DNA from: Acidimicrobiia bacterium
Lineage (GTDB): Bacteria; Actinomycetota; Acidimicrobiia; Acidimicrobiales; Poriferisodalaceae
Reading direction: 5' to 3'
Length of the DNA: 64,000 nucleotides
NCBI GenBank assembly: GCA_022827265.1
Contig: JAJDTF010000131.1
Location: 62,001 to 126,000 of the forward strand
Shown: piece after piece, positions 23,877-33,373 of the stretch
How positions within the stretch are numbered: position 1 is the stretch's first letter
Layout of the letters: every line of letters starts with the position of its first letter
Position numbers and translations under genes: made by a program
Notes under the pieces: generated by a model
The model's input: the letters and a program-made list of their open reading frames with translations, nothing else
Databases searched by the model: none
What the model was told of the DNA's origin: nothing

Positions 23877-25598
23877 ATGACCCGAAGCAGATGGACCAGA
23901 GCGATTGCTCTCTTGTTCGCATTCGGCATGGCGGCGACCGCGTGCGGCGGTGACGAGACAGGATTCGCCCCTGCGATCGTCGAGGACCCGTCGGCCGACG
24001 CGCCCGACGCGTCTGGCGACGACGCGCCGGCTGGTGCCGGCGCGGACCTGCCTGCGGTCGAGACCGACGACGACGAGGCCGACGATCTGGGACAGATGGT
24101 GGTAGCAGAGGCGGCGAACTGCGCCGAGGAGATGGCTGCGCCGGAGCGGGGCACGTTCGCGCCGAGCGGAGACTTCAGCTTTGCAATCTCGCTCGGGGTG
24201 AACTCGCTGAACCCCCACGACGATCAGACGCCGGCGACGTTCACCTACTACAGCTGGATCTACGAAGGCTTGGTGCGCCAAGAGGCCGATGGCAGTGTCG
24301 TGCCGTGGCTGGCACAGTGCTGGGAGACGAGCGGCGACGGCAGCGAGGTGACGTTCTACCTGCACGAAGGCATCACGTTTCACGACGGTGCGCCCTTCAA
24401 CGCCGATGCTGTGGTCGCCAACGTGGAATTTGTGAAGACCGCCGGTCCGCCGCAGGTGATCCCGCCGGTCGCCGGGCAGCTCGGCATCGTGGACACGGTG
24501 GAGGCGATCGACGAGCACACGGTGAAGTTCAATCTGACGGGCCCGGGCGAGATCCTCTTGCTGAGCGGGCTGATCCGCAACTCGGGCCTGATGGTGTCTC
24601 CCGCATCGCTGGGCAATGCGGCGGCGGCACCGGTCGGCACCGGCCCCTACGAGTGGGCCAGATCGAACCCTGACTTCACTCAGAACGACCTCGTCGCCAA
24701 TGCCGGCTACTGGCAGCCAGGCCTCGTGGGGCTCGAGACGGTCCGGCTGGAGGTAGCGATCGATCAGGTCGCTCGGCTCGACTCGTTCAATGCGGGGCAG
24801 TACGACGCTGCTGTGGTGCTCCTCAACGACCTCGACCGGATGCTGACTGGCGACATCACCACGAACTTCACGGTGCGGATCGGATTCGTCGTCGCCGACT
24901 GGACCGGCGAGCAGATCCCGCAGCTGGCGAATCGCGAAGTGCGCTGCGCGATGGCCCAGGCGCTCAACCGCCAAGGCATCCAGGCGCAGCTGAACGACCC
25001 CGACTCGGTGAACAACCAGTTCGCGACCGGACCGTCCGACTATGCCTACATCGACGATCTCGATGTGCCCGAGTTCGACATCGAGGCGGCCAAGGCGCGC
25101 TTCGCTGCCACGGGCGAAGAGGGCTTCACGTTCACCAATGGCCACCTGCCAAGCGGATTCTGGCCAGTGCTGTCCTCGGCATGGGGTACGGCGCTCGCCG
25201 AACTGGGCATCACCATGCAGAACGAGGCGCTCGACCCGCCGAATGGTGGGGAGATGTTCGGCCGCTTGGCCCGGGGAGCGCACCCGGTGCAGATCATCCC
25301 GTTCAACGAGCCGAACGCGCTGATGTCGTTGGTGGCGCGCACCGGCGAGGCCGGCTTCAACCCGTCGAAAGTCAGTCCGGACGGGGTCGTGGATCTGGTC
25401 ACGGCAGCGAGAGGCAAGAACTTCGACGCCGGCGAGGCCGATGTCGCCGCGGCATGGAAGATCATGCTCGAGGAGTGCATCTTCATAATCAACAACACCT
25501 TGACGACGGTGGTGGCCTACCAAGACGGTGTCGAAGGCGTCCATCACACCCAAGGCATACCGATCCACTTCTGGCCGCACGGGGTCACCAAGAGCTGA
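23877..25598 (+). CDS. ABC importer solute-binding lipoprotein (family 5)
   Basis: 573 aa from the ATG at 23877 after GGGACGAG. Signal peptide with a lipobox (FAFGMAATACGG), so it is tethered outside the membrane. An acidic linker of ~70 residues follows, then a periplasmic-binding-protein family 5 fold (peptide/nickel type): SLNPHDDQTPATFTYYSWIY near the start, LHEGITFHDGAPFNADAVVA, and a conserved-looking C-terminal lobe. This family carries peptides, opines, glycosides and other small solutes, so its name does not fix the ligand. It is followed by its two permeases and two ATPases. Confidence 0.9.
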   Translation: MTRSRWTRAIALLFAFGMAATACGGDETGFAPAIVEDPSADAPDASGDDAPAGAGADLPAVETDDDEADDLGQMVVAEAANCAEEMAAPERGTFAPSGDFSFAISLGVNSLNPHDDQTPATFTYYSWIYEGLVRQEADGSVVPWLAQCWETSGDGSEVTFYLHEGITFHDGAPFNADAVVANVEFVKTAGPPQVIPPVAGQLGIVDTVEAIDEHTVKFNLTGPGEILLLSGLIRNSGLMVSPASLGNAAAAPVGTGPYEWARSNPDFTQNDLVANAGYWQPGLVGLETVRLEVAIDQVARLDSFNAGQYDAAVVLLNDLDRMLTGDITTNFTVRIGFVVADWTGEQIPQLANREVRCAMAQALNRQGIQAQLNDPDSVNNQFATGPSDYAYIDDLDVPEFDIEAAKARFAATGEEGFTFTNGHLPSGFWPVLSSAWGTALAELGITMQNEALDPPNGGEMFGRLARGAHPVQIIPFNEPNALMSLVARTGEAGFNPSKVSPDGVVDLVTAARGKNFDAGEADVAAAWKIMLEECIFIINNTLTTVVAYQDGVEGVHHTQGIPIHFWPHGVTKS

Positions 25599-25698
25599 TC
25601 GCCCGCAGCCGGGAATTCACGCCGTGGTGTGCCGGGGTTGCCTCCCGGAACCCGCGGCCCCGGCGCATTGCTTCTGCCGAACAGACTGAGGGGGGCAC

Positions 25699-26655
25699 GT
25701 GGCGCGGTACATCGGAGTCCGCTTGCTGGCGATGGTCCCCTTGCTGTTCGCCATCGCCGTCATTTCCTTCGCCATCGCCGTCGCCATGGAGGCCCGCGGG
25801 TCCATCGCCGGCTCGGTCTGCGGTGAGGGCGCCACCATCGAGTGCATCGCCCAAGTGGAGCGCCAACTCGGGCTCGACGATCCGATGCCGATCCGGTTCC
25901 TGCGCTGGATCGCCGGCGCCGCCACCGGTGATCTCGGCACATCGTTGACCAATGAGAGCGTCTCAGTAGCGAGCCTGATCGCCGACCGCATCGGGCCCAC
26001 GCTGAGCATTGTGACCTACAGCCTCGTCATCGGCGTGGCCGCTGGGATGGCGATGGGCATCGTCTCGGGCGTGCGGCCCGGCGGCGCCGCCGACCGGGTG
26101 CTGTCGGTTGTCTCTGCGGCGCTGATCGCCGCTCCCGGGTTCGTGCTGGCGATGCTGCTGTCGTGGTGGCTCGCGGTGCAGTGGGGCTGGCTCAGCCCAG
26201 CCGGCTACACCCGGCCCTCGGAGAGCATTACCGGATGGATCCGCAGCATCACGCTGCCCGCCATCGGTTTGGCCCTGCCGACTGTCGCGCTCGTGCAGCG
26301 CCAACTCCGCAGCTCCATGACGAATGCACTGCAGTCGCGCTATGTGCTCGCCGCGCGGGCCCGCGGCATCAGGAGAACATCGCTCATCGCTGAGCATGCG
26401 CTGCCCAATGCGATGATCCCGACGGTCACTGCGATCGGCTTTCGGGCAGCCGCAGCGCTGGGGCTGACGTTCACCGTGGAGGTGGTGTTCAACATCAACG
26501 GCATGGGCACGCTGCTCATCACCGCGATCCAGACCCGCAACGTGACCGTGCTGCAAGGCTCGATGCTGGTGGTGGGCATCGTGGTGCTTGTCGTCAATCT
26601 GCTCGTCGACATCAGCTATGGCCTGCTGAACCCCAAGGTGAGGCTGGAGTCGTGA
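25699..26655 (+). CDS. ABC importer permease, DppB-like
   Basis: 318 aa, GTG start at 25699 after GAGGGGGGCAC. Membrane component of a peptide-type importer. It shows the N-terminal helix (LLAMVPLLFAIAVISFAIAV), an external loop with the QLGLDDPMPIRFLRWIAGA region, four to five further helices, and the EAA loop (AARARGIRRTSLIAEHALPN) that docks on the ATPase. A short insertion with two cysteines (SVCGEGATIECIAQ) sits in the first external loop. Its stop overlaps the start of the next gene by four nt. Confidence 0.9.
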   Translation: MARYIGVRLLAMVPLLFAIAVISFAIAVAMEARGSIAGSVCGEGATIECIAQVERQLGLDDPMPIRFLRWIAGAATGDLGTSLTNESVSVASLIADRIGPTLSIVTYSLVIGVAAGMAMGIVSGVRPGGAADRVLSVVSAALIAAPGFVLAMLLSWWLAVQWGWLSPAGYTRPSESITGWIRSITLPAIGLALPTVALVQRQLRSSMTNALQSRYVLAARARGIRRTSLIAEHALPNAMIPTVTAIGFRAAAALGLTFTVEVVFNINGMGTLLITAIQTRNVTVLQGSMLVVGIVVLVVNLLVDISYGLLNPKVRLES

Positions 26656-28607
26656 GCGACGCCTCGACCGCAACAGCGGTGTCGGCACAGCAGCCGGTGC
26701 GGGCTGCGAGCGCACGCTCTAGGTTCTGGATGCGGCTGTTCCGCAACCCGCTCACCGTGACGGCCGCAGTGTGGGTGACGCTGCTTGTGCTGGCGTGGCT
26801 GTGGCCGGGGCTGCTGGCACCTCATGATCCCTACGCCGGCGACGTCACGCTGACACGAACGTTCGAGGGGCCGAGCTGGGACCACTGGCTGGGAACCGAC
26901 GGGCAGGGGCGCGACCTCTACAGCCGGGTCGTGTTCGGAGCACGGTTCGCTGTGAACTCGATCCTGATCGCGACGGTCGTGGCCGTCGGGCTCGGTGTGC
27001 CGGTGGGCCTGTTCTCGGGCTGGCGAGGCGGTCGCGCCGACCGCATCGTGATGTGGATCAACGATGTGCTGTTCTCGTTGCCGATCGTGCTGTTGGCGAT
27101 GGCGGTCATCATCGTGCTGGAACCGAGCTTGCCTTCGGCGATGCTCGGTGTCGGTATCGCCATGGCGACGCGGTTCGCGCGTCTGACCCGTGCATTGACC
27201 CTCTCGGAGAAGGAGGAGCTCTACGTCGACGCGGCGCGCATCACCGGGCTGTCGCCGTCGACGATCTTGCGCCGCTACATCGCGCCGAACCTGCTGCCGT
27301 CGCTCATCGTGCAAATCGCCATCATCTCAGGAGCGGTCATCCTCATCGGCGCCACGCTCAGCTTCCTGGGCATCGGCGCCAAGCTCGACGACCCCGACTG
27401 GGGAGTCATGCTGGCTCGGGCCCGCTCTGATTTCCGCTTCGAAGGAATCTGGCAGATCGTGCCTGCCGGCGGAGCGCTGGTGCTCACCGTGCTGGCATTC
27501 AACCTGCTCGGCGACGGCATCCGCGACTCGCTCGGCCGTGATGCCGCCAACAGCTCGCTGACGGTGCCCCGGAAGGTCGCGCTGCCTCCCGTGGTGCAGC
27601 TTCATGCGAGCAGCGCCGTCCTGTCGATCCGGGATCTCGCTGTCGGGTTTCCGGCCGCTGGGGGCATGGTCAACCGGGTGCTGTCGGATGTGTCGCTCGA
27701 AGTGTTCCCGGGCGAGACGCTGGGAGTGGTCGGCGAGTCTGGCTCGGGCAAGAGCATGACGATGCTGGCGGCGCTGGGTCTCACGCCCGCGCCCGGGTAT
27801 CTGAGCCAGGGAAGCGTTTCGTTCGACGGCCGCGAGGTCACCTTCCTGCCCGAGCAGGAGTGGCAGGAGATCCGCGGGCGCGACATCGGTGTCATTTTCC
27901 AAGAACCGGTTGCTGCGCTCAACCCTGCGCTGCGAGTCGGGCGGCAGATGGTGCAGTCGCTGCTCGTGCATACCGACACGTCCAGATCGCAGGCGCGAGT
28001 GCGGGCTGCCGAGTTGCTTGCCGAGGTGCAGGTTCCCGATCCGGAACGGCGGCTCGATCAATACCCGCACGAGTTGTCCGGCGGCATGGCACAGCGGGTG
28101 GGCATCGCCATGGCGCTGGCCTGCGAGCCGAAGCTGCTCATCGCAGACGAGCCCACGACTGCACTCGACGTCACCGTGCAGGGTCAGATCCTCGACTTGT
28201 TGGCAGAAGTTCAGCGGCGCCACGAGATGGCCGTCATCCTGATCACGCATGACCTCGGCGTCATAGCCGATGCCGCCGACCGTGTGCTGGTGATGTACGC
28301 CGGCCAAGTGGTAGAGACAGCACCCGTCTCGACGCTGTTCTCGCAGCCGCGCCACCCCTACACGCGGGCGCTGCTCGATACGATGCCGCAGAGCCACCGC
28401 GGGCACGGCGACCTCCCGGTGATCGCAGGGGTTGTGCCGTCTGCTGCTGCGTGGCCGGACGGGTGCCGCTTCGCGCCGCGCTGCGAGTTCGCGACGGACC
28501 GATGCCGCACGTCGGTGCCGTTGCTGGAAGCCATCGGCACCGATCGGGTGCGTTGCGTGCGCCATGCCGAGTTCGAGTTCGGCCCGCCCGTGGAGACGAC
28601 TGCGTGA
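26652..28607 (+). CDS. Fused ABC permease (DppC-like) and ATPase (DppD-like)
   Basis: 651 aa, GTG start overlapping the previous stop (GTGA). Residues 25-300 are a DppC-type permease ([20 protein letters not shown], the [15 protein letters not shown] motif, EAA loop [20 protein letters not shown]). A short linker follows, then a complete ATPase from ~315: Walker A GESGSGKS (about 361-368), signature [15 protein letters not shown] (near 474), Walker B LLIADEP (near 495), and the C-terminal Cys-containing motif of peptide transporters ([15 protein letters not shown]). The two are separate genes in most Dpp/Opp operons. The frame is clean through the junction, so the fusion looks real. Confidence 0.92.
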   Translation: MSDASTATAVSAQQPVRAASARSRFWMRLFRNPLTVTAAVWVTLLVLAWLWPGLLAPHDPYAGDVTLTRTFEGPSWDHWLGTDGQGRDLYSRVVFGARFAVNSILIATVVAVGLGVPVGLFSGWRGGRADRIVMWINDVLFSLPIVLLAMAVIIVLEPSLPSAMLGVGIAMATRFARLTRALTLSEKEELYVDAARITGLSPSTILRRYIAPNLLPSLIVQIAIISGAVILIGATLSFLGIGAKLDDPDWGVMLARARSDFRFEGIWQIVPAGGALVLTVLAFNLLGDGIRDSLGRDAANSSLTVPRKVALPPVVQLHASSAVLSIRDLAVGFPAAGGMVNRVLSDVSLEVFPGETLGVVGESGSGKSMTMLAALGLTPAPGYLSQGSVSFDGREVTFLPEQEWQEIRGRDIGVIFQEPVAALNPALRVGRQMVQSLLVHTDTSRSQARVRAAELLAEVQVPDPERRLDQYPHELSGGMAQRVGIAMALACEPKLLIADEPTTALDVTVQGQILDLLAEVQRRHEMAVILITHDLGVIADAADRVLVMYAGQVVETAPVSTLFSQPRHPYTRALLDTMPQSHRGHGDLPVIAGVVPSAAAWPDGCRFAPRCEFATDRCRTSVPLLEAIGTDRVRCVRHAEFEFGPPVETTA

Positions 28608-29656
28608 GGGCGCCGGTCCTTGAGGTCGAGAACCTGCATGTGCACTTCGCCGGCCGGCAGCGGCTGTTTCGCCCAGCGATGCCCACCGTGAAGGCGGTCA
28701 ACGGCCTCAGCTTCGCGATCGAGCCGCACCGCACGTTCGGGCTGGTCGGCGAGTCTGGCTCGGGCAAGTCCACGGTGGCACGGGCGATCCTGCAGCTCAC
28801 CGAGGTCACGGCGGGCACCATCCGACTCGATGGGGCCGACGTCACTCATGTGCCGCGTCAGGCAGAGCTGGCGTTTCGCAAGCGGGTGCAGGCCGTTTTG
28901 CAGGATCCGTATTCCTCGTTGAACCAGGTGCACCAGGTTCGCACCATCGTGGGCGACGGCATCACCCGTCACTTCGGCATCAAGCCGGGCCCCGAACGTG
29001 AGCAACGTGTCTTGGCGCTGCTCGGCGAGGTCGGCCTGGTTGACGAGTTCCTCGACCGCTACCCCTACGAGATGTCCGGCGGTCAGCGTCAGCGCGTGTC
29101 GATCGCACGGGCACTGGCGGTAGCGCCGGATCTCATCATCGCGGATGAGGCCACGAGCGCTCTCGATGTGTCCATCCAGAGCCAGGTCATCAACGTGCTG
29201 CGGCGGGCGCAGGCCGACACCGGCGTGGCATTCCTGTTCATCGGGCACGATCTCGATGTCGTGCGGCACGTCAGCGACGATGTCGGGGTGATGTACCTCG
29301 GTTACCTGGTCGAGCAGGGGGCCGCCGACGGCGTCTACGACCTGCCGGCCCACCCGTACACCGAGATGCTCATTGCCTCGGTGCCGGTGCCCGACCCGGC
29401 CGCGCAGGCAGAGCGCAGAGCGCTGCGGCAGACGTTCAAGAAAGAAGCCGAGCCGCCCAGCCCTTCCGACCTGCCGGCCGGCTGCCCGTTCGCGAATCGG
29501 TGTCCGGTGGCGATGGACATCTGCACGGAGCTGATGCCAGAGGCCACCGCTGCCCGGCACGGGGGCTACGTGCGCTGCCACCTGCACACGAGCGGCCCGG
29601 TGCTCGCCGGCGAGTCGGTCGTGCCCTACATCCGCTCGGCGTCGGCGGCGAGGTAG
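28604..29656 (+). CDS. ABC importer ATPase, DppF-like
   Basis: 350 aa, GTG at 28604 overlapping the previous stop; the longer open frame upstream is shadow. Walker [10 protein letters not shown] (near residue 48), Q-loop region VLQDPYSSLNQ, signature MSGGQRQRVSIARAL (near 156), Walker B LIIADEA with TSALD (near 176), switch His in FLFIGHDLDVV, and the C-terminal oligopeptide-transporter motif GCPFANRCPVAMDIC. It pairs with the ATPase half of the preceding fusion to give the usual two nucleotide-binding sites. Confidence 0.92.
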   Translation: MRAPVLEVENLHVHFAGRQRLFRPAMPTVKAVNGLSFAIEPHRTFGLVGESGSGKSTVARAILQLTEVTAGTIRLDGADVTHVPRQAELAFRKRVQAVLQDPYSSLNQVHQVRTIVGDGITRHFGIKPGPEREQRVLALLGEVGLVDEFLDRYPYEMSGGQRQRVSIARALAVAPDLIIADEATSALDVSIQSQVINVLRRAQADTGVAFLFIGHDLDVVRHVSDDVGVMYLGYLVEQGAADGVYDLPAHPYTEMLIASVPVPDPAAQAERRALRQTFKKEAEPPSPSDLPAGCPFANRCPVAMDICTELMPEATAARHGGYVRCHLHTSGPVLAGESVVPYIRSASAAR

Positions 29657-29662
29657 GCGACG

Positions 29663-31222
29663 GTGCGGCTCGAACCGACGGGGTCGAACCCGCCGAATGT
29701 GCTGTTCATCATCACCGACCAGCAGCGCGCCGACCACGTTGGCTTTGTCGGCAATGACGTGGTGCGCACGCCGCATCTCGACTCGATTGCCGCGAGGGGG
29801 ACGGTGTTCGACAACGCCTGGGTGGCCAACCCGGTGTGCATGCCGAATCGGTCTTCGATCATGACCGGCCGAATGCCCTCGGTGCATGGTGTGATTTTCA
29901 ATGACCGCTCGCTGGAATTGGGCGCGAACACCCACGTGCGGCAGTTCCGCGAGGCCGGCTACCGGACCGCACTGATCGGCAAATCGCACCTGCAGCACGG
30001 CATGAGCCGCAACGCAGTCGTGGAAAGCGGGCTGCGATCCGCCGTCGACAGCCCGTACCCGGCAGGGTGGGACACCCTGGAGCATGCAGAGCGCTACTTC
30101 GACGGGGAGCCGGAGTTCCCTGAGAGCTTCTATGGCTTCGGGCACGTCGAGCTGGCGATCGACCACGGATCGCGCATCACCGGGCACCACATGCGCTGGG
30201 CGTTGGAGCAGGGCGCGTCGCAGGAGGAACTCGTCGTGCCGTACACGGCTGAGTGCGCAGCCGAGCGGCGCCATGACGGTTGGTGGCAGATCTACCGGCC
30301 GACTTACGCCGAAGAGCTGCACTCGAGTCGCTTCGTTGCGGACCGCACCGCGGCGTTCATCACTGACGCGGCGCGTGCAGGGGTGCCGTGGCTCGTGTGG
30401 GCCTCATTCCCCGACCCTCACCACCCGATGTGCCCGCCGGGGAAGTGGTTCGACCGCCATCGACCCGACGAGATGGCGCTCCCCCGTACCGTCGACGACC
30501 CTCTCGACTCGGCGCCGGAGCATCTGCGGCGCTTCGCACGCATGCATCCTTCCCGCCAGCAGTACTGGGTGCACCCGTGCGGCCTCGACGGCGACCACGA
30601 CTTGGCGCGTGCAGCGATCGCCGCCACCTACGGCATGGTCGAGATGATCGATGACTGCGTCGGGCAGATCTTGGCCGCTGTGGAGCGCGCTGGCGCGCAC
30701 GACAGCACCATCGTGGTCTTCACGACCGACCATGGCGACATGATGGGCGACCACGGGCTGCTCCTGAAGGGCTGCATGCACTACCGCGGGACGCTGCAGG
30801 TGCCGTTGGTGATCGCCAGCCCCGCTCATGGCGCGGAGCGGACGTCATCGCTGGCGAGTTCGGTTGATCTGGGACCGACGTTGCTCGACCTCGCGGGACT
30901 GGAGTTCTACGACGGCATCCAAGGTGTGAGCCTGGTGCCGGTGCTCGACAGCCCGGCAGCGTCGGTGCGGGAACTGGTACTCATCGAAGACGACATTCCC
31001 GACTCGAACCGCTCGTGGGCGGACATGCCTGCCAAGACACGGACGATCATCGCCGGCGGCATGAAGTACACCCGCCATTCGACAGGCGAGGACCAGCTCT
31101 TCTGCCTCGATGACGATCCAGATGAGCTGACTGAGCTCAGTGCCGACTACCCGACAGCGCACGCTGCGATGGTCGAGCGACTGGCTGATGCGCTGATCGA
31201 GGCCGCAGACTCTGCCCGATGA
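29663..31222 (+). CDS. Type I (formylglycine) sulfatase
   Basis: 519 aa, GTG start at 29663, six nt after the previous stop. Alkaline-phosphatase-superfamily sulfatase: N-terminal metal site NVLFIITDQQRADHVG, and VCMPNRSSIMTGR with the C-x-P-x-R signature (Cys59) that is converted to formylglycine. The second metal site reads VFTTDHGDMMGDHGLLLKG. No signal peptide is visible, so it is probably cytosolic and acts after import. It would remove sulfate from the molecule carried by the upstream transporter. Maturation needs a formylglycine-generating enzyme, which is not in this window. Confidence 0.88.
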   Translation: MRLEPTGSNPPNVLFIITDQQRADHVGFVGNDVVRTPHLDSIAARGTVFDNAWVANPVCMPNRSSIMTGRMPSVHGVIFNDRSLELGANTHVRQFREAGYRTALIGKSHLQHGMSRNAVVESGLRSAVDSPYPAGWDTLEHAERYFDGEPEFPESFYGFGHVELAIDHGSRITGHHMRWALEQGASQEELVVPYTAECAAERRHDGWWQIYRPTYAEELHSSRFVADRTAAFITDAARAGVPWLVWASFPDPHHPMCPPGKWFDRHRPDEMALPRTVDDPLDSAPEHLRRFARMHPSRQQYWVHPCGLDGDHDLARAAIAATYGMVEMIDDCVGQILAAVERAGAHDSTIVVFTTDHGDMMGDHGLLLKGCMHYRGTLQVPLVIASPAHGAERTSSLASSVDLGPTLLDLAGLEFYDGIQGVSLVPVLDSPAASVRELVLIEDDIPDSNRSWADMPAKTRTIIAGGMKYTRHSTGEDQLFCLDDDPDELTELSADYPTAHAAMVERLADALIEAADSAR

Positions 31223-31230
31223 CTGGCTGA

Positions 31231-31932
31231 CTAGCCGCAGTCGAGTCCTTGCAGGGCGAGGCGCCTGCGGCAATCGCTTTCGACCGCCTGCCAAGCAGTC
31301 TGTGCCATGCCGACGGCGACCTGAGCCTCGACGGCAGCGTCCGCCGAGGTGTCCTTACAGCGTTCGATCAGAGCTCTGCCAGTGTCGGCCAACTCTGCGG
31401 TTGCCCATTGCATGATGTCGTAGGCCATTTGCGCGCCTGCGACATCGCCGCTGGGCAGGTCTTCGGTGATCTGATGCTGCCGGCTTTCGATGGCACTGAG
31501 CAGTGACTTCAGCGAGTACAGCTTGGCCTTGCAAAACGTGTCCACACGGGGTGTCGTGGTCGTGGTGGGCGGCACCGTGGCTATAGGTACTGCTTCGATG
31601 GGTGCCGTGTTGATGGGCGTCGAGTTGATGGGTGCCGAGTAGATGACAGCATCGGCGCGTGGCGACGGCTGTGGGTTCGGCTGTGGCGGTGACAGGGCGT
31701 GGCGGTCGGGTGCCGACGGCTGTTGTGTCGCGCCGTGGTTCATCGCTTGAGCGCCAGCACCGCAGCCCGTGACAACCTGCAGCACGATCGCGGCGGCCAC
31801 CACGCCGAGCGTTCCGGCGCCGCCGCCCCCGTCTCGCGGCTTGCCCGACAACGGGGCTCTTCGAGGAGGGGGGGCAGCCGGGGACCGGGTGGCCGGTCCC
31901 CGGCTGCACTCACATGCTCGACTCCCAAGCAC
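31231..31932 (-). CDS. Putative small lipoprotein
   Basis: 233 aa from a GTG at 31932, eight nt after TATTGT. A basic, Pro-rich N terminus is followed by a hydrophobic stretch ending in a lipobox (VVAAAIVLQVVTGCGAG). The middle is a Pro/Thr linker with repeated SAPINSTPINTAPIEAVPIA, then a helical domain with cysteines (TFCKAKLYSLKSLLSAIESR ... RALIERCKD ... ESDCRRRLALQGLDCG). No family is recognised. It points away from the alkyl-sulfatase gene and shares a divergent promoter with it, so it may belong to the same response. Confidence 0.7.
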   Translation of the reverse strand: MLGSRACECSRGPATRSPAAPPPRRAPLSGKPRDGGGGAGTLGVVAAAIVLQVVTGCGAGAQAMNHGATQQPSAPDRHALSPPQPNPQPSPRADAVIYSAPINSTPINTAPIEAVPIATVPPTTTTTPRVDTFCKAKLYSLKSLLSAIESRQHQITEDLPSGDVAGAQMAYDIMQWATAELADTGRALIERCKDTSADAAVEAQVAVGMAQTAWQAVESDCRRRLALQGLDCG

Positions 31933-31940
31933 GCGTTACG

Positions 31941-31957
31941 ACAATAGCAACTATTAT
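31941..31957. promoter_or_regulatory. Shared divergent leaderless promoter
   Basis: The palindrome AATAGCAACTATT (31943-31955) contains two back-to-back -10 candidates: TATTGT on the minus strand (31941-31946) and TATTAT on the plus strand (31952-31957). Each is exactly eight nt from its start codon (GTG 31932 and ATG 31966). Confidence 0.6.
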
Positions 31958-31965
31958 TCGCCCCG

Positions 31966-33306
31966 ATGGCTTCGTCGGACACAGCAGCTTCGGAAGCACT
32001 GCGATCGATCAACCACCTCTTCGCCCGGCAGATCATCGATCTGACCGACCGAGTATGCGTCGCAGTCGGCTACGGCGTGTCGACGTTCTCATTCGTGCTC
32101 GGTGACGCGGGCATCGTTGCCGTCGATTCCGGTTCGCTGCCCGGGGAATCGGCTGCCGCCATCGCCGAACTGCGTGCCCGCACCGACCTGCCGATCCTCG
32201 GCCTCGTCTACACCCATGGACACCCGGATCACACCGGCGGAGCGTCCGCATTCCTGGATGAGAACCCCGATATTGAGATCTGGGGCATCGCTCGCTTCGG
32301 CGACGAGGCTCGTCGCTTCGGCCGCAACGGCGCTCACATTGCCCGTCGGCGCGGACTCCGACAGGCCGGATTCCTGCTGCCTCCAGAGAAACGCATCAAC
32401 AACGGCATCGCACCGGCGATCTATCCGGAAGAGGGGACGCTTGCACAGGGCCCCGCCGGTGGCCCCGATCCCAGGGCGTTGCCGAACCAGACCTTTGAGA
32501 CTCAGGCCACCATTTCGCTCGGCGGCGTCACGCTGGAGGTGTCCTACAACCCCGGTGAGACCGACGACCAGATCATGACGTGGTTCGCGGACCAGCGAGT
32601 GGTGTTCGCTGGCGACAACATGTACCGGTCGTTTCCCAACCTGTACGCGATCCGCGGCACCCAGTACCGCGATGTGCGGGATTGGTGCGAGTCGGTCGAC
32701 CGCATCAGGGCAATGCGCGCCGAGCACCTCGTGCTCGGGCACACCATTCCGTTCTCGGGAGCGGCCCAAGTGGATCGGGCGCTCGATGTGTACAGCCGAG
32801 GGCTGTGGCACATCTACGACCAGACCATCGCTGGCATGAACGACGGAAAGACCCCTGACGAACTGGCTCACGAAGTGGCCCTGCCGCCTGATCTTGCCGC
32901 CGATCCCTTGCTCGGCGAGTACTACGGCAATGTGAGCTGGGGCGTGCGCGCCATCTACAGCGGCATCCTCGGATGGTTCGACGGCAATCCGGCGCAAATG
33001 AACCCGCTCCATCCTCGCGACCGTGCGGGGCGAGTAGCGGCGCTGGCCGGAGGTGTCGACGTGCTGTTCGAACGGGCGAGTGAGGCGCTCGCTGCGGGGG
33101 AGGCACAGTGGGCTGCCGAACTGGCCGACATGGTGCTGGCCCTCGGCCACCGGAAACGCGAGTCACTCGTGCTCAAGGCCGATGCCGTTGACGATCTCGC
33201 CTACAACATGGTGACTGCGACTGGTCGCAACTATCTCCACACCTGTGCCCAGGAGTTGCGTGCCGAAGCAGCTTCGATGAACGAGGACGCAACGGCGGCC
33301 CGCTGA
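31966..33306 (+). CDS. Metallo-beta-lactamase-fold alkyl sulfatase-like hydrolase
   Basis: 446 aa, ATG eight nt after TATTAT. Zinc-binding motif THGHPDH (residues 83-89) followed by TGGASAFLDENPD, then NPGETDDQIMTWF and FAGDNMYRSFPNLYAIRG, a layout typical of type III (SdsA1-like) alkyl sulfatases. After the catalytic domain the alkyl-sulfatase dimerisation motif is present (LLGEYYGNVSWGVRAIYSGI, LGWFDGNP). SdsA1 proteins are over 600 aa and end in an SCP2-like domain; here the protein stops earlier, so that lipid-binding domain is missing. No signal peptide is seen. The neighbouring sulfatase and importer fit a role in organosulfate breakdown. Confidence 0.88.
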   Translation: MASSDTAASEALRSINHLFARQIIDLTDRVCVAVGYGVSTFSFVLGDAGIVAVDSGSLPGESAAAIAELRARTDLPILGLVYTHGHPDHTGGASAFLDENPDIEIWGIARFGDEARRFGRNGAHIARRRGLRQAGFLLPPEKRINNGIAPAIYPEEGTLAQGPAGGPDPRALPNQTFETQATISLGGVTLEVSYNPGETDDQIMTWFADQRVVFAGDNMYRSFPNLYAIRGTQYRDVRDWCESVDRIRAMRAEHLVLGHTIPFSGAAQVDRALDVYSRGLWHIYDQTIAGMNDGKTPDELAHEVALPPDLAADPLLGEYYGNVSWGVRAIYSGILGWFDGNPAQMNPLHPRDRAGRVAALAGGVDVLFERASEALAAGEAQWAAELADMVLALGHRKRESLVLKADAVDDLAYNMVTATGRNYLHTCAQELRAEAASMNEDATAAR

Positions 33307-33373
33307 GCGGCCGAGCGCGGCAGACTGTCGCGGCTGCACTGCCTGATGGCAGGTCTCGCTCGGGAGGGGGTCT

